This document shows, piece by piece, positions 21,550 to 33,849 of a stretch of 64,000 nt of DNA. The DNA lies in the NCBI GenBank assembly GCA_009760855.2, contig WPIO01000037.1, positions 604,001 through 668,000 of the forward strand, written 5' to 3'. The position numbers and the translations under genes are program-made. Numbering within the stretch: the first letter of the stretch is position 1; each line of letters starts with the position of its first letter. This stretch comes from Cristatella mucedo. Its lineage: Eukaryota > Bryozoa > Phylactolaemata > Cristatellidae. The notes below the pieces were generated by a model. It saw only the letters and a program-made list of their open reading frames with translations, did not search any database and had not been told where the DNA came from.

Positions 21550-24500
21550 TGCTAATCACAGGGTTGCCGATCTCTGGCAGTTTCGGTCTCTCGCTGAAAT
21601 AAATTACAAGCAGCGACGAGAACTGGCTGAGATGACTATCGAATGGGTAACTCGACGCTACCGATGCAGTCAACAATAATTAGGTTATAGATGGGGTGAA
21701 CATGCTGAGAGCCAGAGAAAGAGAGACGAGGGGATGAGGTCCGTCCAGCCGGGACAGTGGGAGAGAAGCGGGCGATTGGGTAGGGTGCCACGGAATCTCA
21801 GGCGATCAGCCAGGCAACTCCGAAGCTGGAGGTGGGGGAAGGGGGAGGAGACACCGAGGCGGGTACTTTTATTGCGGCTGCTATCACGTGGCTGACATAT
21901 CGACTGGGAGGTGTGGCCTTCTGCACGCTCGAGTAAATGCTGTCGAAAAGCCTGCGTCAGCTTCGACTGCGTACAAACTGTGTACAAACTTGTGTTGAGC
22001 AGCCGACGGCCGACTGCTAAGTGCTAAGGGCTTCTGCTTGCTCAGGTGCTCAGGTGCACGGCTCAAAACCCACTCAAAGCTTGCGAGATTGACCTAATGC
22101 GTTGCATGGACCGAAGAATTTGTCCCGCAAGATGAAGAAAGCGTGAGGAGGGGAAACGCAACTGACTCAGGACTGATGGCAGAGAGTAGGCAGCAGCAGA
22201 ACCGGCGGCGCTTCACAGCGACTCGAGATGCCTCGCTAGAAAGTCAGGCAGTGGCACACAGCTTTCGCTCAAAAGACAGTGATTGCGTGCCACGCTTCGG
22301 CGCACAAGTCAGTCAGTCCTCGGTTTAGAGGGCGCACGTACTCTTATATAAGCTTAGGAGGTGAATCTTAGGAGACTCGTCTGGACGCTACCGGACGACG
22401 CACTTGGCGCGTAGCTTCAGACCCTCTAAACTGGGATTCGGATTTTTATTTTCATGCTGGCTTAAATTCGCGAATAGGACGGGGAACCTGCAAGCACTCT
22501 ATAATTGAGGTATGTGGTTTCTGCTTATGTTCACTCAATTTCTGGAGTTTGTTACGTATCAGCTTTATAGGGCAGTTTCAAGTTGTTTCTCGAAACTGTG
22601 CAAGTCATATTCTTTCTAGGCGGGTCTAGAATTAGTCTTCGTGACGCACTTTCTGGAAGCAGCTTCCCTCTCCACTCGCGGAGGCAAAGAAATTTTCTTG
22701 TACATCTTTTTAGATGAAGCTGAATTTTTACTTCAATACATGCCAAATTTTAATTATTTTCATACAACACTATTGCACCCTGATTTAAATTAATATGTTT
22801 CTACCCCCTGCCGGTGCTGGAAAGAGATTTATCATTAATTGGTAAGTTAACAGGGAAAGTTGTAGCACGTGCAAGCACAACAAGATCAACTCAGACGTAC
22901 AGAATGCTCTAACGTGCAATTGGGTTTTAGCGTCATTTAAAAATTTTCAAACTTTTCCGAAGAGGCCCCAAACCGGAGGCCTCTAGCAAAAGCCTGCCTG
23001 GCGATGAACCAATCGCAGCTCGGGGTCTGCCTTGAAAGGGACAACAATGCTTTAGGTTAGATTAAAATTCATACCGGTATGCATCTTTTGAGCACTCCCT
23101 TGCCGAGTCTGGGTAGAGAGGTAGCACGCTGAGAGTGTTAAAATATTTATTTTCTAAAAATCACTTTTGCCCAAGAAATATGCGTTTTCTATTTTTACGT
23201 ATTGTAGCTATTGGCCTAAGGAATTAAATATTGCACAGCTGTGGCGGTTATCTTCACGATCCCGGCTACCAAGAGCGGCTCAATGAAATCTGCAAAAGTA
23301 AGGCGTTCATAGCTGCAAATTCCAGCTAACAATAGAGTTTTTCCATACATATTTACTGTAAGTGCTTTTTTCGGGAACATCCTGTCAACAATATTAGTTT
23401 TTACTGAGTCATCAGATATAGCATAAATAAGAAAACTGCTTCTTCTGGAAGCTTCCGACGTAAAAACACTCAGTTATTTAAGCAAATTTGGCACGTATTT
23501 AAGAATATGTAGCTGCTCACCGCTTGCTAAAGCATTATGAACTGAGTTATCAAGGTCATCTGGTCGTCAGTTATCAAGATCATCTGGTGCTACATTTTCC
23601 GGAATTTCCGAGGGCATCTACTAATTGACGATTAATTAATTAAGTTGTTACTATTTAATGAATCAATTGTTGACTGTTGGTTGGCGATTGGCTCATACCT
23701 ACAACGACAGTAAGTGGGTGCAACGGGTCTGAATGACCAGGAACCTTTCTATGGGTGGTCCATATATTCTTGATAGACATGGACAAATTGTAATGCATAA
23801 ATCTGTATAGGCATGGCTCCCATCAAACCCAACTTTTGAGGTCGGCGGCGCAGGCGGCTGTATTTTCTCTTCGCGCGAGCTCCTTTTCTTCGTCGCGTGG
23901 CACTCTTTCCGCTCGCTCACGCCCGTACCGATCGCCGATTTCAAGTCTCGTTTTCGCTAGGAGTGGCCGTGCGCTACCACTTCGTCAGCTTAGATTAGTT
24001 GCTCCCTAGGTGAAGTGCGACGAGTTAAAATTGCTGTGCGTTTTCCCTCTTAATATGGTGCCCGTCGACGAGAGCGTTGCAGTGCTCTTTGCCACGAATC
24101 GACTTGCAATAGTTGGAAGAAATTGTTGTTGCAGCAAAGCCTCGGCCCGCTTCATGAGGACTCGCTGTGTGTATAAAAAACGTCACTGGGGGGGGGCGGT
24201 CGCTCGGCTGCCGAGCACGCTTTGGCGGCGGCGCGCTTGGAGTACGGAGAGACGTCGCTGGCAGAGACGCCGCGGCGTCTCTGCCAGCTCGCGTAGGCTC
24301 ACGTAGGCTCTTCTCCTCGCGCTGGATGGTGACCCTGGACGGTGACGCCGAGCGACTGGAATGACGCAAACGCTGATCGAATGCGAATCCTATTGAATCT
24401 AATTGTGGCCGCAATGGCAGGCTGAGGTTGGTTGTCTGGTGAGAGACGGCGGGAAGCAAGAATGCAAGGGAACGCGGTCGAATCGCTGAGGTAAGCTCTG

Positions 24501-24600
24501 CTTTTCCGAGCAGGCCGGCGGATATGAATAAAAAAGTTGATGTACGAGAAAAATGTCCGTGCTTTGCCTGCGCTGCTCAATCCCCCTTCTGACTTTTCAT
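21550..24600. other. no gene seen; one 32-bp palindrome
   Basis: Three kilobases without recognisable coding sequence. 22.4-23.7 kb is AT-leaning; 23.8-24.5 kb is more GC-rich. A short direct repeat (AGTTATCAAG.TCATCTGGT) lies at about 23540-23595. Confidence 0.5.
24257..24288. repeat. 32-bp perfect palindrome
   Basis: GCTGGCAGAGACGCCG and its exact reverse complement meet without spacer. Confidence 0.95.
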
Positions 24601-24603
24601 GTA

Positions 24604-26885
24604 ATTTATGGATCGCTACAAAACCACACCAGGTGACATGCTCGACGAGTTTTCGCCTCTGACTAAGCGCACTGTGATCCCTCGCCCAGACTGCCCGTGA
24701 TTTAACGCAGACATTAAACTAGCTAGGTCTGCTAAGCCAAAGCTTTAAAAAGCAAAAAAAAAAGATTATGACTGACTGTCCATCAACACGCATACTCTAC
24801 TGTAGATCGTACCCAATCTATCCTAGCAGAGGCCAAGTCTAGCTGCTATAAGAACATTGCTGAATCACGGATGCACAATCCAAGAATGCTGACGTCAACG
24901 ATCAGCCAGCGCCACTCGCATGTCTTAGCTCCTTACCTAGCGATCCTTGTGATCACCTAGCGGATCGCTTCTCTAGCTTCTCTGTCAGCAAGATGGACGA
25001 GATCAAGGGAGTTCATCTCTAAGATTGCAGCATCCCGCTGCAATCTTGTCCATCAATTGCATGCAGCACCTCAGTGTCTACATTCAAGCAGGTCACTAGT
25101 GACGTCCTGAAGTTCATATCCCAACCAGAGAAGCCAACTAGTAATCTAGAACCTGGTTCCACTGTCCTTCTACGATGCATTGATCTGCTGCTGCCATGCA
25201 TGACTAACATCATAAATATGTCATTAGCCTTTGTTTATGTCCCAGCACCTTTCAAAAAGGCTGCAGTCAGGCCACTACTCAAGAAAGCAACACTAGACCA
25301 ATAGAGCTTGAGAACCCTCCGCCAAGTATCCCTTCTATCGTTCCTGTTAAAGACACTGAAACGAGTCGTTTCTGACCAAAGGAACTCATATATTGACACT
25401 TCACACCTTGCTAGTAAGTTCGAATCTGGTTTTAGAGCTAATCACTCCACAGAGTCGGGATTGCTTCGGGTGTATAACGACCTACTTAGGAATGCAGACG
25501 TAGGTAGTGTCTTTCTGCTTGTTTTGCTCTATATTTCGGCAACCTTTGTTACCAACGATCACCAAGTCCTTCTTGAGCGCCTCTCATCTTGCCTGAGCAT
25601 GGGTTCAGATTCTATTTCAGAGTGGGGGACTCCAGAGTATTGATGTGAATGGACCCAAATCATCAGAGGAGCATCTGAAATATGGAGTACCTCAAGGATC
25701 TGTGCTTAGTCTCGTTCTTTTCATGGTTTATACTCTCCCTCTTGCCAATGTGATTGCCATGCACAATCTAGGCTTTCAATTCTATGCAGATGACACTCAG
25801 TTTTCCTTTGCCTTAATCCCTCCCGGTCCCTCCAGCTCGTCAAATTCTCTCAACTCCTTGGTGCACGTATCAATGAAATCAGCTCATGGATGGCAGCAAA
25901 AAATTTTTTAATTGAATGATGATTAAACAAAATTACCACTTACGGGAAAACCAAATATGATTCAGTAAGTGGAAAGGCTAACGGTGACAATCGGCTCTGA
26001 TGGCACATGCCAGGAATGCCGCATTTAAATTATTCCACGCATTTTGTGACACTCGTTCTAGACATCTGCAACTCACTGCTTGCTGGTCTACCGGCCTGTG
26101 CAATCAGGTGCTTTCAGCTGGTGCAAAACTCTGCAACTAGGCTTGTCTGTCGTGAGCGTCGCAGTTGTCACATCACACCACTTCTCACCGACCAGCACTG
26201 AATCCCAGTCAAGCAACACATCGGCAATAAGATTCTGCCACTCACTTTTAGGTCCCCTCATTCTTTGGATCCAGCCTACCTATCAGATCTACTCCCGCAC
26301 CAGGCCAAGCGTCGTACCACCCGCTTTTCGGACTCTAATCGCTTACCTATACCTCGTGTGAGACTAAAGTTTTTTTGGAGACAATGTATTTATTTTATAT
26401 GCTACCAAAGCCTGGAACTCAGTTCCAACTTGCGTCACGACATCCCCTGACTTGACCACATTTAAAATAAACTGAAAATGCATCTATTCATTAGAGCATA
26501 TAGTGGGTTAATGTGATTCTAACTTTATGTGCTTATGCGTTCTGACACTGTTGCATGCTGCCACTAACCATATTTATAAAAATATATAATTCATTTGTAT
26601 AACGCCCCAAGAAAACTTAACCTTTATTCAGGCACTTGAAATATTTCTCGGGGCTTGAGCCCACGACCTCAGTCAGACCTTGGTCGTGGTGAGCACCTTA
26701 AACGCTGGGCCAAACCAGCTCGCTGCATGTTGACCCTTTGCATGTCACCCCTGACCGTGTTAAGCATGTTGTCATTGAGCAAGCTACCATCAACCATTCG
26801 ATCGTGCTTCCTTTGCAGCGAATGTGAAGTACCTAGAAAGAGATCCCGTTCTCTGAAGGCACAGTATCAAACTTATTAGTATTAT
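24604..26885 (+). pseudogene. decayed CR1/L2/Jockey-type LINE (linker, RT, 3' UTR)
   Basis: It begins in the endonuclease-RT linker (LLDEFSPLTKRTVIPRPDCP), passes through RT blocks such as FRANHSTESGLLRVYND, YGVPQGSVLSLVLF and QFYADDTQ, and ends in the C-terminal region (PACAIRCFQLVQNSATRLV). It carries many stops and frameshifts. The 3' UTR is split by a SINE B copy at about 26575-26728 and resumes to a tail hairpin near 26830-26865 followed by TATTATT. The 5' part of the element (ORF1, most of the endonuclease) is missing, as is usual for 5'-truncated LINEs. Confidence 0.93.
26575..26728 (-). mobile_element. SINE B inserted in LINE 3' UTR
   Basis: Reverse-oriented SINE B splitting the LINE 3' UTR: the LINE reads CCACTAACCATATTT before and GCATGTTGACCC after, a continuous block in the copies at 42.7 and 52.2 kb. 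Confidence 0.92.
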
Positions 26886-27775
26886 TATTTCCTGAAATCT
26901 AGTTATCCTCGTACGAAATCACTTTTCACTAGATGAGCGAGTCAGCTTATCGGTCAAGTCGGCTTACTATCAGCTGGGCAATGGCAATCGTTTTCTGCTT
27001 TCATGGGAATTAAATTCTATAACAGTAACTACGAGTGACGAGATTTTTTTTAAACTCCCGGCTTCACAAAAAATAAATTATAATAACCACTGATTTTTCG
27101 ACAGGAACTCTACCAACGGCGAACTCTCAACCGACTGACTTCGTGGCTTCCGTTTACCGTGCAGCGGCACAAGTATATATTGGCTCCAAATCAAGCAATA
27201 ACTAATAGCGGTGACCTTTCCTGTCAACGCCCTCACAGCTCAGCTCTTATAGGATAGCGACCTCTTTGAAGAGGGCGTGTAGGCAAGCGTATATTTTATA
27301 ATTTAGGTACTAAATACTTGCCGCTTACACTTATCACCAATTTCAATTAGGCTCTTACTCAACGAGGATTGAACCGTGCTATAATTTGACCATTGCTAAA
27401 GCGAAGAAAGACGTGGAATCACTTCTACCTTAAAAAAAATAACTTAAAGGCGAACTCCGTCGAAAAAGAAACAATTCGAGCTGCCATAGATAAGGGCACT
27501 GCATGCAAAAAGCCCTACGAATGACTGCCATACACTGCGATACAGCTGCAATTTTAATAAATAAAAGTTACGAAACCGCGGCTTCGATTTCAAATGATAA
27601 TGAATAATTCTATCGGTTCACCCGCCAAATGTCATGTTACTGCACTTTCGCTTCCTTGCTCTGTACGGTCTCAAAAGTCTCGTGCCAGCCAGACTTTTTA
27701 CACATTCGAATGGCGATACAGCCACCATTTCTACAAAATACTTCGCGCAACTGATATTTTCATTCTAAATTATAT
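26886..27775. other. no gene seen
   Basis: AT-leaning intergenic sequence with no recognisable feature. Confidence 0.55.
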
Positions 27776-28045
27776 GTAATGTATCTCCGTCTGTAACTCC
27801 ACAAAGTCATAGAGACCATGTGGGTGTTACGCAGGAGAGTTTCGTATAGCGCACTCACAGCCTAAGCGGCTTTCGGTACCCATTCGGTAGCCAACAGACT
27901 TCGTCTCACGCAAGAAGAGAAAGTGGAAAGCATAGCAGAGTCAGGAGAGCAGTTGAGGTAGTGAGTAGCATGGAAGTAGCAGCTCAGGACCGCTGAAAAA
28001 GAGGAGCCATAGTCGACATTAGTAGAGTAGTTGTCGTTGCATAAG
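27776..28045 (-). mobile_element. retroposon C, near full-length copy
   Basis: About 270-bp repeat shared with 38680-38958. Read on the minus strand it ends AGTTACAGACGGAGATACAT followed by TAC. It has an open stretch (HATHYLNCSP) conserved between copies. The class is unknown; the 3' tail pattern and the truncated copy at 53.6 kb favour a non-LTR or SINE-like retroposon. Confidence 0.8.
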
Positions 28046-28059
28046 AAATAGAAAGCAGA

Positions 28060-29110
28060 ACGCCAAGTTTACCCACCTAATTTCATGCGATTACGCTTGT
28101 GCTTTCTCATGCTACGGCTCCAAATGGCCCGGCCCAGTGAGCACCACCAAATATCCCAACGGCGCTTACAACTGCCATTTCTATTATACAATTTTCGAAG
28201 TTTTGGTTTTGATTCCTTCCTACAGAAATAACGTTCCGGATTAACCAGCCAAATTTCGTGCCGTCTGTTCATGCTTGCTGTTCTCATGCTAAGGCTTCAG
28301 TTGGGCCGAGCCATACACCCTCCCTAAATATTCATTTTTCCACATAGTTTCTATTGTAATGATAGGCATCATGCCACTGCGATTTCTATTCCATATTGTT
28401 GAAAACAGTGATCCGGGTTCAACCACTAAACTTCATACGATTGTGGTTGGGCATTCTTGCCCAATGGCCTCCAGTTGCCCGGCTCAAGAAGCAGCTCCAC
28501 ATTTTCCATACAGCTGCATATTTAAGCAATATTAATTTCGCAAATGCCGTTTTGACTACAATTTATGGACAACAGTATTTTGGGTTGACGCACAGAACTT
28601 TGTGCAATTATGCGTACGCGTTCTTAATCAATTGACTTCTTTTGGCTGGCTCGCCAAGCAATTTCGAACGAACTGCAATACAGCTGTCATTTCCAGAATA
28701 GACGTAGTGCTAATGCAATTTTGTATTCCACATCACAGAAAACAGTGTTAAGGGTTGACCAGCCAAACTTTATGGCTTGGAGTACGACCTTAATAGCACT
28801 ACAAAAATGATCGGGGTCAGCCAGCCCCTTATATAATTGAACTTCAATACTGTCGCCATTTCCACTATAAGCGTCGCGAAAACTGCAGTTTTAATTCCAC
28901 AATATATAAACTACGGTTTTAATGAAACAAATTGCATAGCATAGTTCATGGACCTTCTAACGCTCTGACCTCCAATGGTCTGGGACAGCAAGCCTCCCGA
29001 CTTAAGTACTGCAGTGTAGCTGCTGTCTCCACTATAGGCGCATGTCACCACTATAGCCGATAGCTCTCCCGATAACTCGCGAGAGCTATCGGCTAAAATT
29101 TGGTGGCTAA
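28060..29110. repeat. degenerate tandem array, unit about 165-176 bp
   Basis: A recurring anchor of the form GG.TTGACCAGCCAAACTTTAT occurs near 28068, 28240, 28418, 28583, 28753 and, weakly, 28920. A second anchor (CAGCTGCCATTTC.ATTATA) recurs at matching spacing. The units have diverged strongly. It looks like an old satellite block. Confidence 0.7.
29055..29094. repeat. hairpin with 14-bp arms
   Basis: AGCCGATAGCTCTC and its exact reverse complement flank 12 nt. Confidence 0.9.
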
Positions 29111-29404
29111 GCCCGGCACACTTTTTTCTATCATTTGAATTCAAAAGCTCAGCTTCGCGAAGCTTTTTGTTGATATTTCAGCTTTATTGCACTTCGAATG
29201 TTTTGGTGCTGCTATCTGGGCAGGACTATTGGATACCATAGCATGAGCACGCGAAACCACACTCGCGTGAAATTTATTAAGTAAACTTGGCACGCTATTC
29301 TCTATAATGTGGAATCAGATTTGCGTTGCACGAAGAATTTATTGGAAATCGCAGCTGTAAGTGCCGTTGGAAGGCTTGCTGGCCCGGGTACTTTGAGGCC
29401 ATTG

Positions 29405-29530
29405 CTGCACTTTTTGCGGACGATGCCGTCTCTCTTGTGGACGATGCCGTCTCTCTAGCTACGGATTCCGACTCTTTTGCAGACGATGACGTCTCTCTTG
29501 CGGACGATGTCGTCTCTCTTGCGGATGGTG
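29405..29530. repeat. 21-bp minisatellite, open on both strands
   Basis: Six imperfect units of the type GACGATGCCGTCTCTCTTGCG. One strand reads (ADDAVSL)n and the other (SARETAS)n; because the unit is divisible by three, open frames survive on both strands. No evidence that either is translated. Confidence 0.85.
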
Positions 29531-29678
29531 ATTTATCTAAGCGACACCCTGCGTATCTGTGCAGCACGCTCCAGTGACTCCACCACATCTTGCCGATACA
29601 AGTTTTGCTTTCCTCCTTCGGCTGGCTTTTTCGTGAGTTGCACGTTGGCCTGGGCGATAAACTGTCTTAATGTAATAT

Positions 29679-29832
29679 AATTCATTTGCATACTGTCCTA
29701 TGAGAACTTAATCTCTATTTCAGGCGCTTCACATATGCCGCGAGCTTGAGCCCACGACCTCGGCTATCAAATACATTCACCTTGATCTTGGTCGAGGCAA
29801 GCGCCGTAATGATTTGGCCAAACCAGCGTCGT
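29679..29832 (-). mobile_element. SINE B copy (catcaaa-type subfamily)
   Basis: Reverse-oriented. Tail ATGAGAACTTAATCTC, box B as GCTTGAGCCC, CTATCAAATACATTCACC insert, and TTGGTCGAGGCAAGCGCC. Confidence 0.9.
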
Positions 29833-29834
29833 GT

Positions 29835-31440
29835 GACTGAGGTGACTTGGGTATCGTGTCAGACGACAATTCGGCGATATTTAGTGTAATGATACGGTAT
29901 CGTATTTGATGCTTTGCAATAGCTTAGGGGGAAAGCCTGGCTTTTCGCACAAGTTCTACGTTTTGGCGATCTCTCTATATGCTTTCATCACCTTGATGAG
30001 TACTTGTTTTCTTGGCCTGCGATATATTTACGTGACTACCTCCACGACTAGTCCAACGAGATAATACGCTGTGCATTAAATGCCACGATCTTCGCGCTTC
30101 TGCGCATCAACCGACTACGTAGGGTTGCGACCACGATGCCGTCGCTTACTCGGAGTGTCGTAGCAGCGAATGGATTGGGAACGGATCTACTCCGATTCGT
30201 TGTGGCTTCATTTTGTATGTCCGCCTGGGCGAACGCATTCGCGCTCACCTAAGCGATCTTCTGCGTTGTATCCCCGCCAGCGTATCTCACAGATCGGCGA
30301 AATACCCGGACGTAGGACGTAAGCCAAGGCTAGATTGATGAGGCCGTGCCATCGGTGAATCCGATGTGTGGCGATCGCTAGCTGGCGCAGCTGTGCACAG
30401 ACATTTGCAGCTCAGCAGTGTCCTCTGCACTAATCTCGCAGGCTAATCGCGTTTGCCTATCTCCAGCCGAGTAAAGTGCTGACAACCTCTTGGGCCTCCG
30501 AAAAACCGAGGATTCAGAAGACGTATGAAGCCCGGCATTTTTGTCTAATGGCTGTCAGTTATGAAGAGCAAGGCGATACGGCTAATGCGACAGATGCAAA
30601 GGAAACGCGCCTAAGGCGACAGCTGCTGAGGAGAATTCTAGGAGGTAGTTTACGGTAAAGCCTAGAGCGACGAAGCAAAGCCAAACGCTCATACCTACAA
30701 AAGATGCCTGTATAGACTTGTCATCCTTGCTCAGAATGACTTAAGCTTGAGGATGAGCGGTAACGAGTGTGCATGCCAAAGTAGTTAGTTCATTGGGCAG
30801 CGCTTGAGATTATAGCGGCTGCGAAATTCTAGCGGCGGTTGGAGCCGGATCCGTTGCACTCTTCGGCTTACACTCAGGAAAAGTCTAATTAAAGAGCTGC
30901 TCAGTCAGCGATATTGCATTTTAGACTTCGACGTGAGTTGTACGCCATCTATCGCCAGAGTCGCTAGTGTGCATGTTCTGCACGTACGCCTGCCTTTCTA
31001 TATCTAGAGAGCCAAGCGGCACACATTGTTGACGAGGATTTTCTATACTACCTGGTGGTCGCCATCGATTCTCGCCTCGCTCGGCTCGTCAGTATACGTG
31101 CGCGTATCCATGGAGACACGCTCGCGTATCCATGGAGACACGCTACGACTCGCCGGCCGAACTACGAGCTCCGGCATTGGCTGCGCTAAGCTGCCAATGC
31201 CGGTCGGTCGGTCGCGCCTCTGCGACCGGCCGGTGCTACGGGATGCGTGCGCTGAGTTTGCGGTTCGAGGCCTTTATCTTCAGGAGCGGCCGCAACCTAT
31301 ATTTAACAGCACCGGGGTTCCAAAAAAGCCAAGAAATATTTACACTGGAAAGTTGTCACTAGTTTGCTCAAAGCTGGTGCAGCATTGGGCTCGCGTACTC
31401 TAATAGCAAAAAACATTCAGAAATTTTTTTATAACATCGT
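29835..31440. other. no gene seen; 22-bp perfect tandem duplication at 31101
   Basis: Intergenic. At 31101-31144 a 22-bp unit containing GTATCCATGGAGACACG is repeated twice without change. Confidence 0.55.
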
Positions 31441-31443
31441 AAT

Positions 31444-31506
31444 AATCATCATCATCATCGTCATCATCATCATCATCATCATCGTCATCGTCATCATCAT
31501 CATCAT
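31444..31506. repeat. (ATC)n microsatellite
   Basis: ATC units with a few CGTC interruptions, abutting the antisense LINE tail, which itself normally ends in A/T-rich triplets. Confidence 0.95.
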
Positions 31507-31690
31507 AGTACATTTGATTCAGCGCCCTCGGAGAACTCAATCTCTTTCTATGTACTTTACATTTGCTGCAAAGGAAACATGGTTAAGGGTGACATGCACA
31601 GGGTCAGCATGCGAGTATGGTTTGTGGCAGAATGCACAGTGTCAGCACGCGTGAGCAAATAAAGGACAAATTCACAGGGACCCACTAAAC
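31507..31690 (-). mobile_element. LINE 3'-end fragment
   Basis: Reverse complement of the LINE tail (AGCGCCCTCGGAGAACTCAA) and the preceding 3' UTR (GGGTGACATGCACAGGGTCA). The (ATC)n lies where the LINE's terminal triplet repeat would be. Confidence 0.87.
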
Positions 31691-31739
31691 ACTGTGATAA
31701 ATAGACGCGTTTTTAGTTTCCTGTCGTAAGAAGTTAGCA

Positions 31740-31880
31740 GGTTCAACGGCTTTTTATATTGAGGCAGAAGAGCTTTGATGCTATCACCACTGATTGCACT
31801 AGGCAATACAGAGTCGCCCACTGCAGGGGTTGAACCCACGACCTGGGTTGTTAAGAGCGAGCACATAGCATGCATGGCAA
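31740..31880 (-). mobile_element. diverged SINE A copy
   Basis: It keeps GAGGCAGAAGAGCTTTGATG, a GTCGCCCACTGCAGGGGTTG segment and ACCCACGACCT, with several changes from the family pattern. Confidence 0.65.
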
Positions 31881-32419
31881 GAGCCAGTCAAAAAAAATTC
31901 TCTGTAGTTTGCACTCGTAAAGCGGCAGAGCGAGAGATAGCTATTTTTAGCTTTTAAACTTCCAAGGTAGCACAAGGATACAACAACGGTTGCTGCACGT
32001 TAGTTTGGTATTGTAAGGAGCAAAGTTGTCAACGAGCCGACCTCATCATTTGTTCGAGTATGCTCGAGTAGCTTCGATTTCGCCAACATCATCGTTCAAC
32101 TCATCTGCTGCCCGAGACCCTGCGCTGCTCCGAGGTCGAGGCTCCGAGGTCAAGGCCTTGGACTCGTTCTCCGGAAGCTCGGGAAGCCGTCGGCCATGCC
32201 AGGAAATATAGGCAGTAATGGAATTGACACCTCGGCGGGCGACCCTGCAGCACTTTTTGCGGCCGGAACTGCGCGCCCTGCGTCAAGGCGGCCCGCTCTG
32301 TAGCGGACACCAGGGCCTGCAGACCGGAGGACGTGCCCGAGAATAAGGCGAGGTCGTAGGGTCAGGGCGCAGACGGAAGAGCGGTGTCACCCAGCATGAA
32401 TCTAGGCTCCATAATATAT

Positions 32420-32422
<3 letters not shown>

Positions 32423-32509
<87 letters not shown>
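32423..32509. repeat. (CA)n(TA)n microsatellite
   Basis: About 62 bp CA followed by 24 bp TA, immediately before SINE B. Confidence 0.97.
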
Positions 32510-32513
32510 TCGA

Positions 32514-32680
32514 CGCACTGGTTTGGCACAGTAATTAAGGTGTTCGCTCCGACCAAGGTCGTGGGCTCGAGCCCCGAGGCACACATGAAGCACCTGAAGA
32601 GATATTCTATAGAGGTTTAGAGATATTCTATAGAGAATAGAGGGAGGCTCTCTTAGAGCGCTATACAAATGAAGTATTAA
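32514..32680 (+). mobile_element. SINE B copy with duplicated tail segment
   Basis: CTGGTTTGGCACAGTAATTA head, box B GGGCTCGAGCCCC; a TAGAGATATTCTA segment in the tail is present twice. Confidence 0.9.
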
Positions 32681-32815
32681 TATTATTATTTAATGCCGGC
32701 TCGGAAGCGGTGTGGTCCCTGTTCTTGAACCGGGAGGCCCGAGTAGCACCACGACCCCGACATGGCAAGGAACCGCTGGCTAATGTATATAAGCAAGTTG
32801 GAAAATTCAATAAAC

Positions 32816-32816
<1 letters not shown>

Positions 32817-32873
<57 letters not shown>
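32817..32873. repeat. (TC)n(TA)n microsatellite
   Basis: TC run passing into TA run. Confidence 0.97.
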
Positions 32874-32875
<2 letters not shown>

Positions 32876-33317
32876 TTATTTATTTATTTATTTACTGTAT
32901 CGTCTTGATTGCTGGTCAGTTGTAGCCTAGGTGATGACGATGCATATATGTAGCAGCAGCAGCAGCAGGAGGATGGGTATGAGTAACAGTAGCTCTCCAC
33001 GGCTGTGAAGGATTTCCCATCAACTTGGCAATTTGATTTTACTTTTTAGTACGGGCTTCCAGGATTTTTGCAATGTGCTCAGTTACCGTTCTCATACCCA
33101 CTAAATATTAAGTAAAATGCTGCCAAATCAGGTGTATTCCTCGCAACGCCATGGCAGGTACTCAATCGATTAATACTCGCAAGTGCTCGCGACCCTCACT
33201 AGCTCGGCTAGTAGTACAAAGCATTCAATATGTACTGACCTGATTCTCTCAATATGCCAGACGGTAAGAGATCACATAGATCGACGTCCCGTAAGCAGCA
33301 CTAATAGCCACACCGAG

Positions 33318-33462
33318 TAGTAGGTGGTTTTTTCCTATCGCACCCTCACCCTCAAAAAGAAGCATTTCTACATTCGATCTCACACTCGTTCGATCTCTTT
33401 CCAAAATGCTTCTTTTTAAGTGTGCGTTTACGATAAGGAACCCCCCCTCACTACTGTAGGTT
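33318..33462. repeat. imperfect foldback repeat at edge of AT-rich block
   Basis: Arms of about 50 nt: the inner part AAAAAGAAGCATTT pairs exactly with AAATGCTTCTTTTT, and outer parts (TTCCTATCG / CGATAAGGAA, TAGTAGGTGG / CCTCACTACTG) pair imperfectly. The loop holds two TTCGATCTC copies. Confidence 0.8.
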
Positions 33463-33628
33463 TGTAGATTGTAGAAGTACTATATAATAGTGAACAATTT
33501 CTGAAAACTCTGATTACACAACGAGTAACAAATTACTATATAATATTGAAAAATGTGCAAAAATCAATCTTATTATATATTATAGTTATAAAAATTTAAT
33601 TAAATAGAATTTATTTCCTTAATATAGA

Positions 33629-33844
33629 TGTCTGGAAAAAATGAATTTTCCCGACGTGAGGTTGAAAAACATCACAGTTATGTTAAAAGAATTGTTTTGC
33701 TTTTGAAACAAATACTTGAATAAAGCCTAAATATCCTAGAACAGTTGTAGATTTAAATAAACTAGTTATAAAATGGATGACAAAATAACTAAAAAAGAAT
33801 TCAATGAAATAGTTGTAAAACAATTAGATACTCTAGATGATTTT
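33629..33844 (+). other. two very short open frames near left edge
   Basis: ATG-started frames of 31 codons (MSGKNEFSRREVEKHH...) and, near 33772, 26 codons (MDDKITKKEFNEIVV...). Function unknown; possibly remnants of a larger protein. Confidence 0.3.
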
Positions 33845-33849
33845 AAATC

